The notes under the pieces are model-generated. The model was not told where the DNA came from and ran no database searches. It saw nothing but the letters and a program-made list of their open reading frames with translations. A DNA stretch of 30,135 bases from contig CAKTVK010000016.1 in the NCBI GenBank assembly GCA_934623455.1, positions 1 through 30,135 on the forward strand. The letters run 5' to 3'. Origin of the DNA: an uncultured Eggerthellaceae bacterium (GTDB taxonomy: Bacteria; Actinomycetota; Coriobacteriia; Coriobacteriales; Eggerthellaceae). Made by a program: the position numbers and the translations under genes. Of the stretch, positions 1-7,349 are shown one piece after another. Position 1 is the first letter of the stretch; each line of letters begins with the position of its first letter.

Positions 1-1335
1 CTCCATAGTGGCTGCATCGAACGCTTCACACGAGAACCCACCGCGATGCACCTGGCACTGCTTGGGGTCGCCCACACCTTCTACGGCTACCTTGAACCGC
101 TTTGCCACGCGCGACAGACGATGCAGATTCTGCGCCGATGCAGGATCTTCTGACCGCAGCTTGAGCGTTTTCAGCAACGCTTCGGCCACTAAAGGAAGCA
201 TCATGCCACGCGTAACATCTTGGCACGTAGCTTCCCCGCCGCTCAGCGCGCGCGTGCCAGCGACGCGTTCATGCAGATAGGATTGCAGTTCATCCCTGGT
301 CATATCGGGGAATAAGTCAAGCGCCACCGTATCGCCCGGCAAAGCGAATCGCGAGAGATTGAATATCGCAATGCCCGAAAGCCCGTATTTGCGGAACAGC
401 ACTTCGCCGCGCTCCTGTGCTAGCGGCGCGCCATCGCGCTCAAGGGCAGCCTGGCAACGCACACGAATGTTATCCAGCGCGCGGATGTCGCGCGTGTCGG
501 TTTTCAGCGGGCCAAGCACGGACCTTGCAGGCGCATACGGCAAGTCGCTGGGAAGAAGCTCACGTGCAACAGCGCCACCAACTGCGCAAATAACCTGGTG
601 GGCGCGCTGAAACGACCCATCAGCCATGCGCAACGTGTACGGTTTTCCCGGCGCGCGCGGCGGCTCGACGGAGCGCACGCGCATGTTGCAGCATTCTTTG
701 ACACCCAGTCCTTGTGCGGCAGCGCGCAGCACATCAAGAACGGTCGAGGCTTTACCTGTTATGGGGAAAAGACGGCCTTCTCCTTCTTCGCGCCAGCAAA
801 GTCCCAGGTTGGCAAAGAAATCGAGGACAGCATTTTGCGACTGCCGCCCAGCGGGCGAGCATGAGCGCGGCCAAAACGCCACCTCTTCAAGGGCCGCAAG
901 GGACGCCCCCACGAACGCGGCGTTTTGGTAGAGACCGTTTGAGATCACGGCGTTCGAGAAATTGCAGCGACCATTGCCCGTTGCCAGAATCGAGCGTCCC
1001 ACGCGGTCGTCTGCCTCGAACAGCGCGATGTTCGCAGGGCGAACGCCCGCGACCGAACGGGAGGTTGCGGCGGCATTGTCAACAGCCGCACGACAAGCCG
1101 CAACTTCGTTGGAGCCCGCGCTTGTGCCGGCACCAACGTCTGCTGCAGCGTGCACGATGGCATCGGCACCTGCGCGGGCAGACGCGCTGACACTTGCATC
1201 GCCGGCGCCTGCACAAGCGCCTGCAACATCTTCCCCGTCCAGCGCGCGGCACTTCCATGCGGCAGAAATGGCGGCCGCCAAACCAGCTGCGCCGCCACCA
1301 ATGATGATCACATCGTATGTTTCGTTTTCGTTCAT
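1..1335 (-). CDS. BaiN/HI0933-family FAD-dependent oxidoreductase (3' end cut by window)
   Basis: Reading the minus strand from an ATG at 1335 gives an open frame of 445 codons with no stop before the window edge. The N-terminus is a dinucleotide-binding fold (YDVIIIGGGAAGLAAAIS, residues 7-24). It is followed by a second FAD-binding strand and the family signature ALFEADDRVGRSILATGNG with RCNFSN (residues 104-127), typical of HI0933/YhiN/BaiN flavoproteins. The last visible residues, GGFSCEAFDAATME, match the conserved GG...E...TME segment near the family's C-terminus, so only some tens of residues are missing. Oddly, about 70 Ala/Gly/Ser-rich residues (roughly 28-99) separate the GxGxxG helix from the second strand, where these are normally close together. 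Some family members reduce bile-acid or other enone intermediates; the substrate here is unknown. The family call is secure, the reaction is not. Confidence 0.88.
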   Translation of the reverse strand, partial: MNENETYDVIIIGGGAAGLAAAISAAWKCRALDGEDVAGACAGAGDASVSASARAGADAIVHAAADVGAGTSAGSNEVAACRAAVDNAAATSRSVAGVRPANIALFEADDRVGRSILATGNGRCNFSNAVISNGLYQNAAFVGASLAALEEVAFWPRSCSPAGRQSQNAVLDFFANLGLCWREEGEGRLFPITGKASTVLDVLRAAAQGLGVKECCNMRVRSVEPPRAPGKPYTLRMADGSFQRAHQVICAVGGAVARELLPSDLPYAPARSVLGPLKTDTRDIRALDNIRVRCQAALERDGAPLAQERGEVLFRKYGLSGIAIFNLSRFALPGDTVALDLFPDMTRDELQSYLHERVAGTRALSGGEATCQDVTRGMMLPLVAEALLKTLKLRSEDPASAQNLHRLSRVAKRFKVAVEGVGDPKQCQVHRGGFSCEAFDAATME

Positions 1336-1472
1336 GCGCTTATGATACCACGCACCCGCCCTTCAGCCCTGCAAAGCAACACAACGGACTTCCCTTGATT
1401 ATGCAGGAGCTTAGGCAGACCCTGCATCCGAAGGATAAACCGATACGGACCGCCCTTGATAGCGCGGGAGTT

Positions 1473-1790
1473 TTACCTGATAAGCGCTGCCCAGTTTCGC
1501 TTCTTGTAGGAAATTCTGTCAACGCACACGACACCCGATTGTTCGTCTACGCGAAAAAACACCATATAGTTGCCGAATTCTGCCCAGCGATAACCAGCCG
1601 ATGTAGCAACCTCATCACGCACAAAAGGATACGTTGGAGCGAATGATTCAAGCTTATCAACAAGCTCGTCAAAAGAATCAAGGAGCTGCCGAGCAGCAGA
1701 AGCATTCGAAAGAGAGAGCGTTATATACCGCACCGTCGCGCTCAAATCATCGGAGGCTTTTTGCGTCACAGAAACACGAAAGGCACTCAC
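1473..1790 (-). CDS. RelE/ParE-family toxin
   Basis: This 105-residue protein fits the RelE/ParE fold. It opens with VSVTQKASDDLSATVRYI, an N-terminal strand-helix pattern typical of ParE. The middle contains a long helix pair, and the C-terminus has strands (RWAEFGNYMVFFRVDE, VVCVDRISYKKRNW) ending in a basic face. It starts with GTG, and that codon overlaps the antitoxin stop (GTGA), the usual translational coupling of antitoxin-first modules. Members either cleave ribosome-bound mRNA (RelE) or poison gyrase (ParE). The sequence alone does not decide between them, though the helix-rich N-terminus favours ParE-like. No transposase or integrase lies near. Confidence 0.8.
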   Translation of the reverse strand: MSAFRVSVTQKASDDLSATVRYITLSLSNASAARQLLDSFDELVDKLESFAPTYPFVRDEVATSAGYRWAEFGNYMVFFRVDEQSGVVCVDRISYKKRNWAALIR

Positions 1791-2047
1791 AATCCCAGCT
1801 CCTGACGCAATTGCAACGATGCATCATGAGCAGATACAACACGCCCCTCTTCGGCATCCCTTCTGCCCTGCATAAGAAACTCATAGAAGTCCAGCCGCGC
1901 CCGCAGCTGTTCATAGCTATCAATGCCCATTATGGCCAGATCGCCGTTTCCGTTTCGAGTGACAATCATCGGCTCGCTGTCCACATGACATTGCTCGGAT
2001 ATCTCACTGTAATTGTTACGCAGAACCGTGCTTGAAATTACACGCAT
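1787..2047 (-). CDS. Phd/YefM-family antitoxin
   Basis: An 86-residue protein beginning MRVISSTVLRNNYSEISEQ, the typical N-terminal DNA-binding domain of Phd/YefM antitoxins. It continues with the conserved strand PMIVTRNGNGDLAIMGIDSYE and a helical, acidic C-terminus expected to wrap the toxin. I chose ATG at 2047 because an AGGAGG ribosome-binding site sits nine bases upstream (2057-2062). The longer open frame to 2446 has no support and would cross the promoter. The antitoxin precedes and overlaps the toxin by four bases. Antitoxins of this family repress their own promoter, and a perfect inverted repeat overlaps the predicted -35 box just upstream. Confidence 0.87.
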   Translation of the reverse strand: MRVISSTVLRNNYSEISEQCHVDSEPMIVTRNGNGDLAIMGIDSYEQLRARLDFYEFLMQGRRDAEEGRVVSAHDASLQLRQELGL

Positions 2048-2081
2048 ATCGGTTCGCCTCCTTTGTCGTATTCTGAAGATT

Positions 2082-2127
2082 ATCTTACCATATTTCTTTA
2101 GATATTGGCAATTGTCACTTTTGCCAA
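2082..2127 (-). promoter_or_regulatory. Promoter and operator of the toxin-antitoxin pair
   Basis: On the minus strand TTGCCA (2111-2106) and TAAGAT (2087-2082), 18 bases apart, make a plausible promoter for the antitoxin gene. A perfect 7-bp inverted repeat, TTGGCAA (2105-2111) and TTGCCAA (2121-2127) with nine bases between, overlaps the -35 box. This is where a Phd/YefM repressor would block transcription. The elements are seen directly; the binding is inferred. Confidence 0.5.
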
Positions 2128-2305
2128 CAGTTGATACAAGTTGAGACAAGAGTGAGCTACGAGTACAGCAAGAGCTCGTAAAGGGATTTGTGATGGCTGC
2201 GGGCGTCGAAAGTATGACAACTAGCTCTGATACGTGAATTCTCGGTTGATAGCATTTACAATGTAATTCCTTATGATTCGAGTAAACGGTTAGGCGGTTG
2301 ATGTT

Positions 2306-2521
2306 ATGACGTTCGAAGAGTTTGACTACGTAATGCTGAAAGACGGCGCGCTCGGTTGCCTCATAGAGGATTTCGGCGACGGCGCCTACCTTTTCGAGTT
2401 CCCTACGCCTAACGGTGAGCACAGATACGACGATCGTGTCATCCATGAAGACGAAATTGAAAAAACGGTCCCGCAGAGCGCCTTACCTAACCCGTATGCT
2501 GGCAGGTGGGATTTCGAGTAG
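2306..2521 (+). CDS. Small acidic protein, DUF4926-like
   Basis: A 71-residue acidic protein, not firmly recognised. It opens MTFEEFDYVMLKDGALGCLIEDFGDGAYLFEFP, which resembles the short beta-barrel pattern of DUF4926-type proteins (Y-D-x-V-x-L, then a hydrophobic strand and ..Y.VEF). A D/E-rich tail follows. DUF4926 proteins often lie in small toxin/immunity neighbourhoods, and this one is divergent from a toxin-antitoxin pair, but no function can be assigned. The next ORF begins three bases after its stop, so the two are probably cotranscribed. Start chosen at the first ATG of the frame; a weak AGGCGG precedes it. Confidence 0.55.
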   Translation: MTFEEFDYVMLKDGALGCLIEDFGDGAYLFEFPTPNGEHRYDDRVIHEDEIEKTVPQSALPNPYAGRWDFE

Positions 2522-2523
2522 CT

Positions 2524-2790
2524 ATGGCATCGGATGATTTTGAGGTTGTGGCCTTCAAAATCCCATCATGCCTGTACCGGTGCATGAAGGACAGCAAGAA
2601 GGCAGACATCACAGCGCTGCGGCAGCTCGTCGGGTGCAACGAGGCGTATTTCGGCGCCGTCGCGAGAAGCCTCCAGTCGAAGGAATACGTCGAGGGCTTC
2701 GCAATCCCCGCTTCTCTCGGAAAGCGTCGAATTGCGACCATGTTGTCGGAAAAATGGCTTCGATGTGCAAAATATTCCTGTTCGGGGTAG
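2524..2790 (+). CDS. Small hypothetical protein, winged-helix-like, C-terminus probably replaced by a repeat
   Basis: An 88-residue ORF from ATG 2524 (an in-frame GTG at 2506 is possible), directly behind the preceding small gene. Residues about 10-60 (CLYRCMKDSKKADITALRQL, then GCNEAYFGAVARSLQSKEYVEGF) read like a small winged-helix domain: two helices followed by a recognition-type helix and a K-x-Y-V-x-G-F wing. This is a pattern reading, not a family match. The last seven codons and the stop lie inside the left arm of a 19-bp inverted repeat (2769-2787), so the natural C-terminus has probably been lost to an inserted element. It may be a remnant gene. Confidence 0.45.
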   Translation: MASDDFEVVAFKIPSCLYRCMKDSKKADITALRQLVGCNEAYFGAVARSLQSKEYVEGFAIPASLGKRRIATMLSEKWLRCAKYSCSG

Positions 2791-2923
2791 GTCAAAGGGA
2801 TATTGATCTTCGTTCGTCTGCCACTTGCAGTTCGCGACCTGGGCTTTCATGAATCAGTATCAGTTTAAACAGCGCTATCTGGACCGCAAATGCTCCCCAA
2901 GGTGCCCCGAACAGGAATATTTT
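2769..2923. repeat. 155-bp element with perfect 19-bp inverted ends (MITE-like)
   Basis: AAAATATTCCTGTTCGGGG at 2769-2787 recurs as an exact reverse complement at 2905-2923. The 117 bases between hold no convincing ORF. Size, terminal inverted repeats and the apparent truncation of an upstream ORF suit a miniature inverted-repeat element. I see no clear target-site duplication, and no transposase is present. The rest of the gap 2791-3182 holds only a 31-nt dispersed repeat and the ilvE terminator. Confidence 0.45.
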
Positions 2924-3039
2924 ACGCATTTGGACGAAAAAAACGACAACCTGCCACCGCGAAGCCAAAAAGGATAGAACTGGGCGCACAATCTTTATTC
3001 GCTGCTGCGCCCGTAAACCCCAACGCGCCGCAACAACGC

Positions 3040-3073
3040 AAAAAAATCCGAGGCGCAATCGGCACCTCGGATT
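3040..3073 (-). terminator. Intrinsic terminator of ilvE
   Basis: A perfect 9-bp stem, AATCCGAGG (3045-3053) with CCTCGGATT (3065-3073), is followed on the minus strand by a run of T (A run at 3040-3046 on the plus strand). It lies about 110 bases downstream of the ilvE stop and fits rho-independent termination. Confidence 0.75.
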
Positions 3074-3074
3074 C

Positions 3075-3105
3075 AATTGTTGACAAAAGGTGGGGTAATT
3101 TGTCA
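3075..3105. repeat. 31-nt dispersed palindromic repeat, copy 1
   Basis: Identical over 31 bases to 10029-10059. It contains the inverted arms TGACAAA (3081-3087) and TTTGTCA (3099-3105) around a G-rich centre (GGTGGGG). It sits between the ilvE stop and the ilvE terminator, so it would be transcribed in the 3' untranslated region. Function unknown. Confidence 0.7.
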
Positions 3106-3182
3106 CGGTCGCGGTCGTCGTCATTGAGAGCAACCGCAAGCAGCGACAATCAAGCGACAGCCTGAGCGACGGCAAGCAAGAA

Positions 3183-4229
3183 TTACTCGACAGGAATCTC
3201 CAGAACCCAGCCCTCGGGACCTTCGATGTCGCAAGCCTGAATGCCTGCCAACGTCTCACGCAGCTTCTTCAGCACGGGACCGCAGCCATTGGCGGTGCCC
3301 GGGAACGTCACATCGCAGAAACCTTCCTTCGCCACACGCGCAACGGGGCTGATAACAGCCGCAGTACCGCACAGGCCGCACTCGACGAACTCGCCATCGA
3401 TAACTTCCTGGAACTTCACCGGGCGCTCAATCACGTTCAGACCCAGCACGTCGCGGCCCAACGCCACCAGCGAACGACGCGTAATAGACGGCAAAATGGA
3501 ATCGGTCGCGGACTTCGGCACCACCAAGTTGCCTTCCTTGTCCACGAAAATCACGTTCGCGCCGCCCGTTTCCTCAACATAGGTGCGCGTCGCGGAGTCA
3601 AGGTACATGTTCTCGGAGAAGCCGGCCTCGTGCGCCTTCTCGTACGGATACAGGCTCATGGCGTAGTTCAAGCCAGCCTTGATGTTACCGGTGCCGTGCG
3701 GTGCCGCGCGGTCGTAATCGGGGATGGTGACCTCAATGGAGGACTCGCCGCCCTTGAAGTACGGGCCAACGGGGGTAACCAGAATACGGAACTGATACTC
3801 GTCAGCAGGCTTCACGCCAATCACAACGCCCGTCGCAATCATGAAGGGGCGAATGTAAAGCGTAGCGCCCGAACCATAAGGCGGAACCCATGCGGCGTTC
3901 GCGGCAACAACCTGCTTCACGGCCTCCACGAACTTGTCCTCGGGGAACGCGGGCATGCACAAGCGACGCGCGGAATCGGCCATGCGCTTAGCGTTCAAGT
4001 CGGGGCGGAAGCACACGATGCGGCCGTCCTTCGTGGTGTACGCCTTCATGCCTTCGAAAACTTCCTGGCAGTAATGGAAGATACCGCCGCACTCGGAAAC
4101 GGCAATGGAGTGGTCCGCGGTCAGACCGCCCTCTTCCCATTCACCGTTCTTGTAATTGCACACGTAGCTGTAATCCGTGGGCATGTAGGCAAATGAAAGG
4201 TTGCCCCAATCAAGATCCTTTTTTTCCAT
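3183..4229 (-). CDS. ilvE: Branched-chain amino acid aminotransferase
   Basis: A 348-residue PLP fold-type IV aminotransferase that moves the amino group between glutamate and the keto acids of Val, Leu and Ile, in the cytoplasm. Visible family features are FHYCQEVFEGMKAY near the N-terminus, the arginine-containing RPDLNAKRMADSARRL, the PLP lysine in GTGNIKAGLNYA (residue about 184), TRTYVEETGGANVIFV and the SITRRSLVALGRD motif. Length is normal for the BCAT II group. The frame also offers ATG at 4238, but AAGGAG lies directly against it and nine bases before the ATG at 4229, so I use 4229. The gene is monocistronic with its own terminator. No other ilv or leu genes are in the window. Confidence 0.95.
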   Translation of the reverse strand: MEKKDLDWGNLSFAYMPTDYSYVCNYKNGEWEEGGLTADHSIAVSECGGIFHYCQEVFEGMKAYTTKDGRIVCFRPDLNAKRMADSARRLCMPAFPEDKFVEAVKQVVAANAAWVPPYGSGATLYIRPFMIATGVVIGVKPADEYQFRILVTPVGPYFKGGESSIEVTIPDYDRAAPHGTGNIKAGLNYAMSLYPYEKAHEAGFSENMYLDSATRTYVEETGGANVIFVDKEGNLVVPKSATDSILPSITRRSLVALGRDVLGLNVIERPVKFQEVIDGEFVECGLCGTAAVISPVARVAKEGFCDVTFPGTANGCGPVLKKLRETLAGIQACDIEGPEGWVLEIPVE

Positions 4230-4458
4230 GGGTTTCATCTCCTTGACACCTTTTATGACACTTTCGCATCCTTATTGAATCGTTCTCATTATGCGCCTTT
4301 TCGAGAAGCGCCTTTGCAGAAAACAGGCAACGATACAAACTGTTAACCTAAAGAGCAAGCGCAAACGCGCATAATGAAACGATATGGTAAAAAGCAGTTG
4401 ACGGCGACAAGCCGATAGACCAAATAAGGGAACCAGGAAAGAGAAGAAGGCGCAGCAG

Positions 4459-5208
4459 ATGACAATGAGCACGCAGACCAAAGAAAAAATCGAACTTCTC
4501 AACCAATGGATCGACGAATGCGCGCCGGGTCGTATGGTGTTTTTCGGCGGCGCGGGCGTGTCTACCGAAAGCGGCATCCCCGACTTTCGCAGCCCCGATG
4601 GACTGTACGCGCAGAAATATAAGCTGCCACCAGAGCAGATTATCTCGGGCGGTTTTTTCCACCGCGACCCCAAGACGTTTTTCGAGTATTACTGCGACAA
4701 GATGATCGCGCTGGACGCCAAGCCGAACGCAGCGCATCGGCGCCTTGCGGAGCTTGAGGCAAAGGGCACCTTGCGCGCCGTAATTACGCAGAACATCGAC
4801 GGGCTGCACCAAGCGGCCGGCAGCAAAAACGTGCTGGAGCTCCACGGCAGCGTACATCGCAATTTCTGCATGAAGTGCCAGCGCTTCTTTGACGTGCGCG
4901 AAATGCTAGCGGCGCGCGATGCGGACGGCATTCCCCGTTGCACGTGCGGCGGTATCATCAAGCCCGACGTTGTGCTGTACGACGAATCGCTTGATATGAA
5001 CATCCTCACCGCATCGGTTCAAGCAATCCAAGCGGCCGACCTTATGGTGATTGCAGGAACGTCGCTTGCTGTATATCCGGCGGCGGGACTCATCGACTAT
5101 TTCGCAGGCAAGCATCTGGTCATCGTGAACCTCTCGCCTACACCCGCCGATAGCCAAGCGGATCTTTGCATTGCCGCGAAAGTCGGCGAAGCGCTGGGTC
5201 GCAAATAG
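4459..5208 (+). CDS. Sir2-family NAD-dependent protein deacylase (sirtuin)
   Basis: A 249-residue sirtuin. NAD-binding motifs are GAGVSTESGIPDFRS (residues 31-45) and QNIDGLH (111-117). The catalytic histidine is in LELHGSVH (H129). Zinc is expected at Cys137 and Cys140 (CMKC) and Cys161 and Cys163 (CTC). IKPDVVLYDE and VIAGTSLAVYPAAG complete the Rossmann part. It removes acyl groups from protein lysines using NAD. Deacetylase versus desuccinylase specificity cannot be read: the Y/R acyl-pocket pair of CobB/SIRT5 is not apparent, and residues 49-57 (LYAQKYKLP) favour plain deacetylase. ATG at 4459 is used; ATG at 4465 is an alternative. A structured repeat follows 50 bases after the stop. 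Confidence 0.93.
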   Translation: MTMSTQTKEKIELLNQWIDECAPGRMVFFGGAGVSTESGIPDFRSPDGLYAQKYKLPPEQIISGGFFHRDPKTFFEYYCDKMIALDAKPNAAHRRLAELEAKGTLRAVITQNIDGLHQAAGSKNVLELHGSVHRNFCMKCQRFFDVREMLAARDADGIPRCTCGGIIKPDVVLYDESLDMNILTASVQAIQAADLMVIAGTSLAVYPAAGLIDYFAGKHLVIVNLSPTPADSQADLCIAAKVGEALGRK

Positions 5209-5258
5209 CGCACGCGAAACCCCACGATCACGACCAAAGGCTGCGCCCTGGGTGGAAG

Positions 5259-5358
5259 GGTTGAACCAAACTGCTGAGCCTGGATGAATAGAGCAAGCCC
5301 CAACATGAAGAAGCATCATCCAGGCGAAGTCATGAGGCCGGCATTCCCCCGCGCGGGG
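5259..5358 (+). repeat. Two-hairpin dispersed element, copy A (3' of sirtuin gene)
   Basis: The segment 5259-5331 is closely similar to 11192-11265. The conserved ends are CTGCTGAGCCTGGAT and AAGCATCATCCAGGCGAAGTC minus the last base, with GCCTGGAT (5279-5286) able to pair with ATCCAGGC (5317-5324) across a variable loop. A second hairpin follows at 5346-5358 (CCCC, loop CGCGC, GGGG). Nothing else in the 355-base gap 5209-5563 looks like a gene. A further GC-rich hairpin (GCGGGGCGC with GCGCCCCGC) overlaps this copy's second stem, and a TATACT box lies at 5528-5533 in front of the next gene. Confidence 0.65.
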
Positions 5359-5563
5359 CGCAGCCTGGAAGCGAAGGGCGCCCCGCCTCGCTGGGAACGA
5401 ACGCCTCCCGCCAGGGCGCGGCCGCATGTATCCAAGACCTTGCAACGAACCAACCTTCATCGCCTGCTATTTTTGTCAAAAATTTATTATTTCTTTTGAT
5501 TAATAACACTTTTTCAGGCACTTCGCGTATACTACAAAACATCGGAAAGCGAGGCGAAACCCC

Positions 5564-6136
5564 ATGAATCTAACGTTCGAAGGCTACGTAAAGCACTGCC
5601 TGGAAGAAAAAACGGGCGTCAAAACGGCAAGCATCCAACGCTTGGTTTCGCTCGCGCTCTCCAACAACGACATCATGGAATTGGTCTTCATCTTTGCCAT
5701 TCAACGTAATAAAAAGTATCACCTTATGAGCCAGGTTTGGAACACGCCGCTTGAGCCCGAATACCGAGCCGCGCTGCGCGTACTGGGCGAAGAAGGCTCC
5801 TTAGAAGCATTCCTGCAATCCAAGCGCACGCCAGTGAGCTACCGCCGCATCTACACCGATTTCCTGCACTACCCCACGAAGCTTGCCGCACAGAAAAAAG
5901 CGGAAGGGAAAGACATCGAACGCCTGCGGCAGCGCACGGTGGCCGCCCTGGAAACGGCTCACATCACGCGCTATCGCGTTTGCACGGACCTTGGCTTGAA
6001 CCCCGGAAACGTCTACGCGTACTTGGCGGGCAACACCGATAAAGTGTCGCTCAAAACTGCGCAGGCAATTTGCGACTACGCTTACGACGCCCTTGAAAAA
6101 GCACAAGCGCAAATGCCCGTCGAAGAAAAAAGATGA
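5564..6136 (+). CDS. Hypothetical protein with C-terminal XRE-like helix-turn-helix
   Basis: A 190-residue, mostly helical protein, not recognised as a named family. Residues about 125-170 (TAHITRYRVCTDLGLNPGNV then YAYLAGNTDKVSLKTAQAIC) have the spacing of an XRE-type HTH: helix, turn with Gly, a recognition helix (NPGNVYAYL), then the V-S-x-x-T-A-x-x-I-x-x-Y helix. The N-terminal two thirds have no motif I can name, and no signal peptide or membrane segment. A TATACT -10 box (5528-5533) precedes it; the ribosome site is weak (GCGAGG). Monocistronic, following an AT-rich upstream stretch. Probably a regulator, with the target unknown. Confidence 0.7.
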   Translation: MNLTFEGYVKHCLEEKTGVKTASIQRLVSLALSNNDIMELVFIFAIQRNKKYHLMSQVWNTPLEPEYRAALRVLGEEGSLEAFLQSKRTPVSYRRIYTDFLHYPTKLAAQKKAEGKDIERLRQRTVAALETAHITRYRVCTDLGLNPGNVYAYLAGNTDKVSLKTAQAICDYAYDALEKAQAQMPVEEKR

Positions 6137-6266
6137 GGCTTTCCCACTGCCTTCGCTCATCACACCAAAGCAAAAAAGAACATCTCACAGCACCTTAAAA
6201 CTACCCGAATTGCGGCAATTCACCTAAAAATAACGATGCCAAACAACCCAAATACTCACATTTTTC

Positions 6267-6295
6267 TTGCCCTTGCCCCTATGCCGCCCTACAAT
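6267..6295 (+). promoter_or_regulatory. Promoter of the riboflavin ECF operon
   Basis: TTGCCC (6267-6272), a 17-base spacer and TACAAT (6290-6295) would start the transcript around 6302, just ahead of the FMN aptamer. The preceding 6137-6266 stretch is AT-rich and shows nothing else. Confidence 0.6.
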
Positions 6296-6307
6296 AGCAC
6301 CATTGAA

Positions 6308-6478
6308 TTCTGTTTCAGGGCGAGGTGAAAATCCTCACTGGCGGTAATTGAACGACGCGGATTCTTCGCAAGAAAAACCCGCGAACGCAAAAGCCCGCGA
6401 CCCTTGCGCAGCAAAAACTGGCAAGGCTGACTCCGTGAAAATCGGGGGCCAACGGTCACAGTCCGGATGAAAGAGGCG
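6308..6478 (+). promoter_or_regulatory. FMN riboswitch (RFN element)
   Basis: Conserved RFN pieces appear in order: AGGGCGAGGTGAAAATCCTC with ACTGGCGGTAAT (6317-6347), AAGCCCGCGA (6391-6400), GGCTGACTCCGTGAAAAT (6425-6442), then GGCCAACGGTCACAGTCCGG and ATGAAAGAGG at the 3' end. The outer stem can close between TTTC (6313) and GAAA (about 6470). It lies 245 bases upstream of ribU and ahead of the full ECF operon, so flavin transport should fall when FMN is high. I could not identify the expression platform in 6479-6722: no strong terminator hairpin with a T run is evident there. Confidence 0.9.
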
Positions 6479-6722
6479 GATATTCGACAACGCGTTTTTT
6501 CTGCATGTGCGCCATGCTTTTCGGTAGCGTGCCACGCCGCACGCAATGCCGCAACGCAAACGCTTGCAGATGAAATCTTTGCATTGTCCTACGAGCCTGC
6601 AATGAGGAATTCATGCGGGTTCGTTTTCTTTTCAGCGGGAAAACGTGCCTGAACTACCGGAAAAGCGGGGCGCATCACAAGAAGCAACGCGCACTCACTC
6701 GCTGAAAAGAAAGGAATCTTCC

Positions 6723-7334
6723 ATGGAAGCAGAAAAGAAAACGGCCGCTACCGCCAACCCCGCCGCAGGCATCAAAAACACGAACCGCTGGGACACGCGT
6801 CAGCTGGTCGTTATGGCGCTTATGTGCGCTTTGAGCGTGTTGCTCTCGTTCATTGAGTTCGCGATTTTCCCCGCCGCCGCGTGGCTGAAATACGATGCCT
6901 CGTTCGTTCCTGCCATGATCTGCGGCTTCGCCTTTGGCGCAGGCCCGGGCACCGCAGTGGGCCTGGTTGCCGTTGTGCTGCACGGCCTGATGTCTGGCAA
7001 CTTCTGGGGCGCTGTGATGAATGCGCTGGTGGTATGCGGCTACGTTATTCCTTCGGCGCTTATCTATAAGCGCATGCGCACGTGGAAAGGCGCCATCGTT
7101 GGCCTGATCGTAAGCTTCATCTGCGCTATTATCCTTGCCATCGTGGGCAATCTGCTGGTTACGCCTATCTACGCCGGCATGCCCGTTGAAGCCGTAGCTG
7201 CAATGATCGTTCCCATCCTTTTGCCGTTCAACACCATGAAGGCCGCGCTGAACGCCGTGATTACGCTGGCTATCTACAAAGCCATCTCCAACTTGATCAC
7301 ACCGAAGAAAAACCAAGTTGTGGGCAAAAAGTAG
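6723..7334 (+). CDS. ribU: ECF transporter S component, riboflavin-specific (RibU)
   Basis: A 203-residue integral membrane protein, the substrate-binding component of an energy-coupling-factor transporter. About five to six hydrophobic helices follow a polar 25-residue N-terminus, starting at QLVVMALMCALSVLLSFIEF, whose M-A-L-x-x-A-L motif is the S-component surface that docks on EcfT. FPAAAWLKYDASFVPAMI is the L1-loop/TM2 pattern of RibU-type proteins. The FMN riboswitch upstream supports riboflavin as substrate. I use ATG 6723, preceded by AAAGGAA, rather than the longer frame from 6645. EcfA1 follows after 15 bases. Confidence 0.9.
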   Translation: MEAEKKTAATANPAAGIKNTNRWDTRQLVVMALMCALSVLLSFIEFAIFPAAAWLKYDASFVPAMICGFAFGAGPGTAVGLVAVVLHGLMSGNFWGAVMNALVVCGYVIPSALIYKRMRTWKGAIVGLIVSFICAIILAIVGNLLVTPIYAGMPVEAVAAMIVPILLPFNTMKAALNAVITLAIYKAISNLITPKKNQVVGKK

Positions 7335-7349
7335 CAGAAAGAAGCTCCC

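Noticed and set aside
1401..1427. ATGCAGG/CCTGCAT inverted repeat between the flavoprotein and toxin genes
   Set aside because: Seven-base arms, no T run and no second copy; could be chance.
2048..2446. N-terminal extension of the antitoxin frame to 2446
   Set aside because: Crosses the promoter/operator and the divergent small gene; AGGAGG at 2057-2062 fixes the start at 2047.
2792..3259. 155-aa minus-strand frame covering the 31-nt repeat and the inverted-end element
   Set aside because: It runs through the ilvE terminator, dispersed repeats and into the ilvE 3' end; composition is not protein-like.
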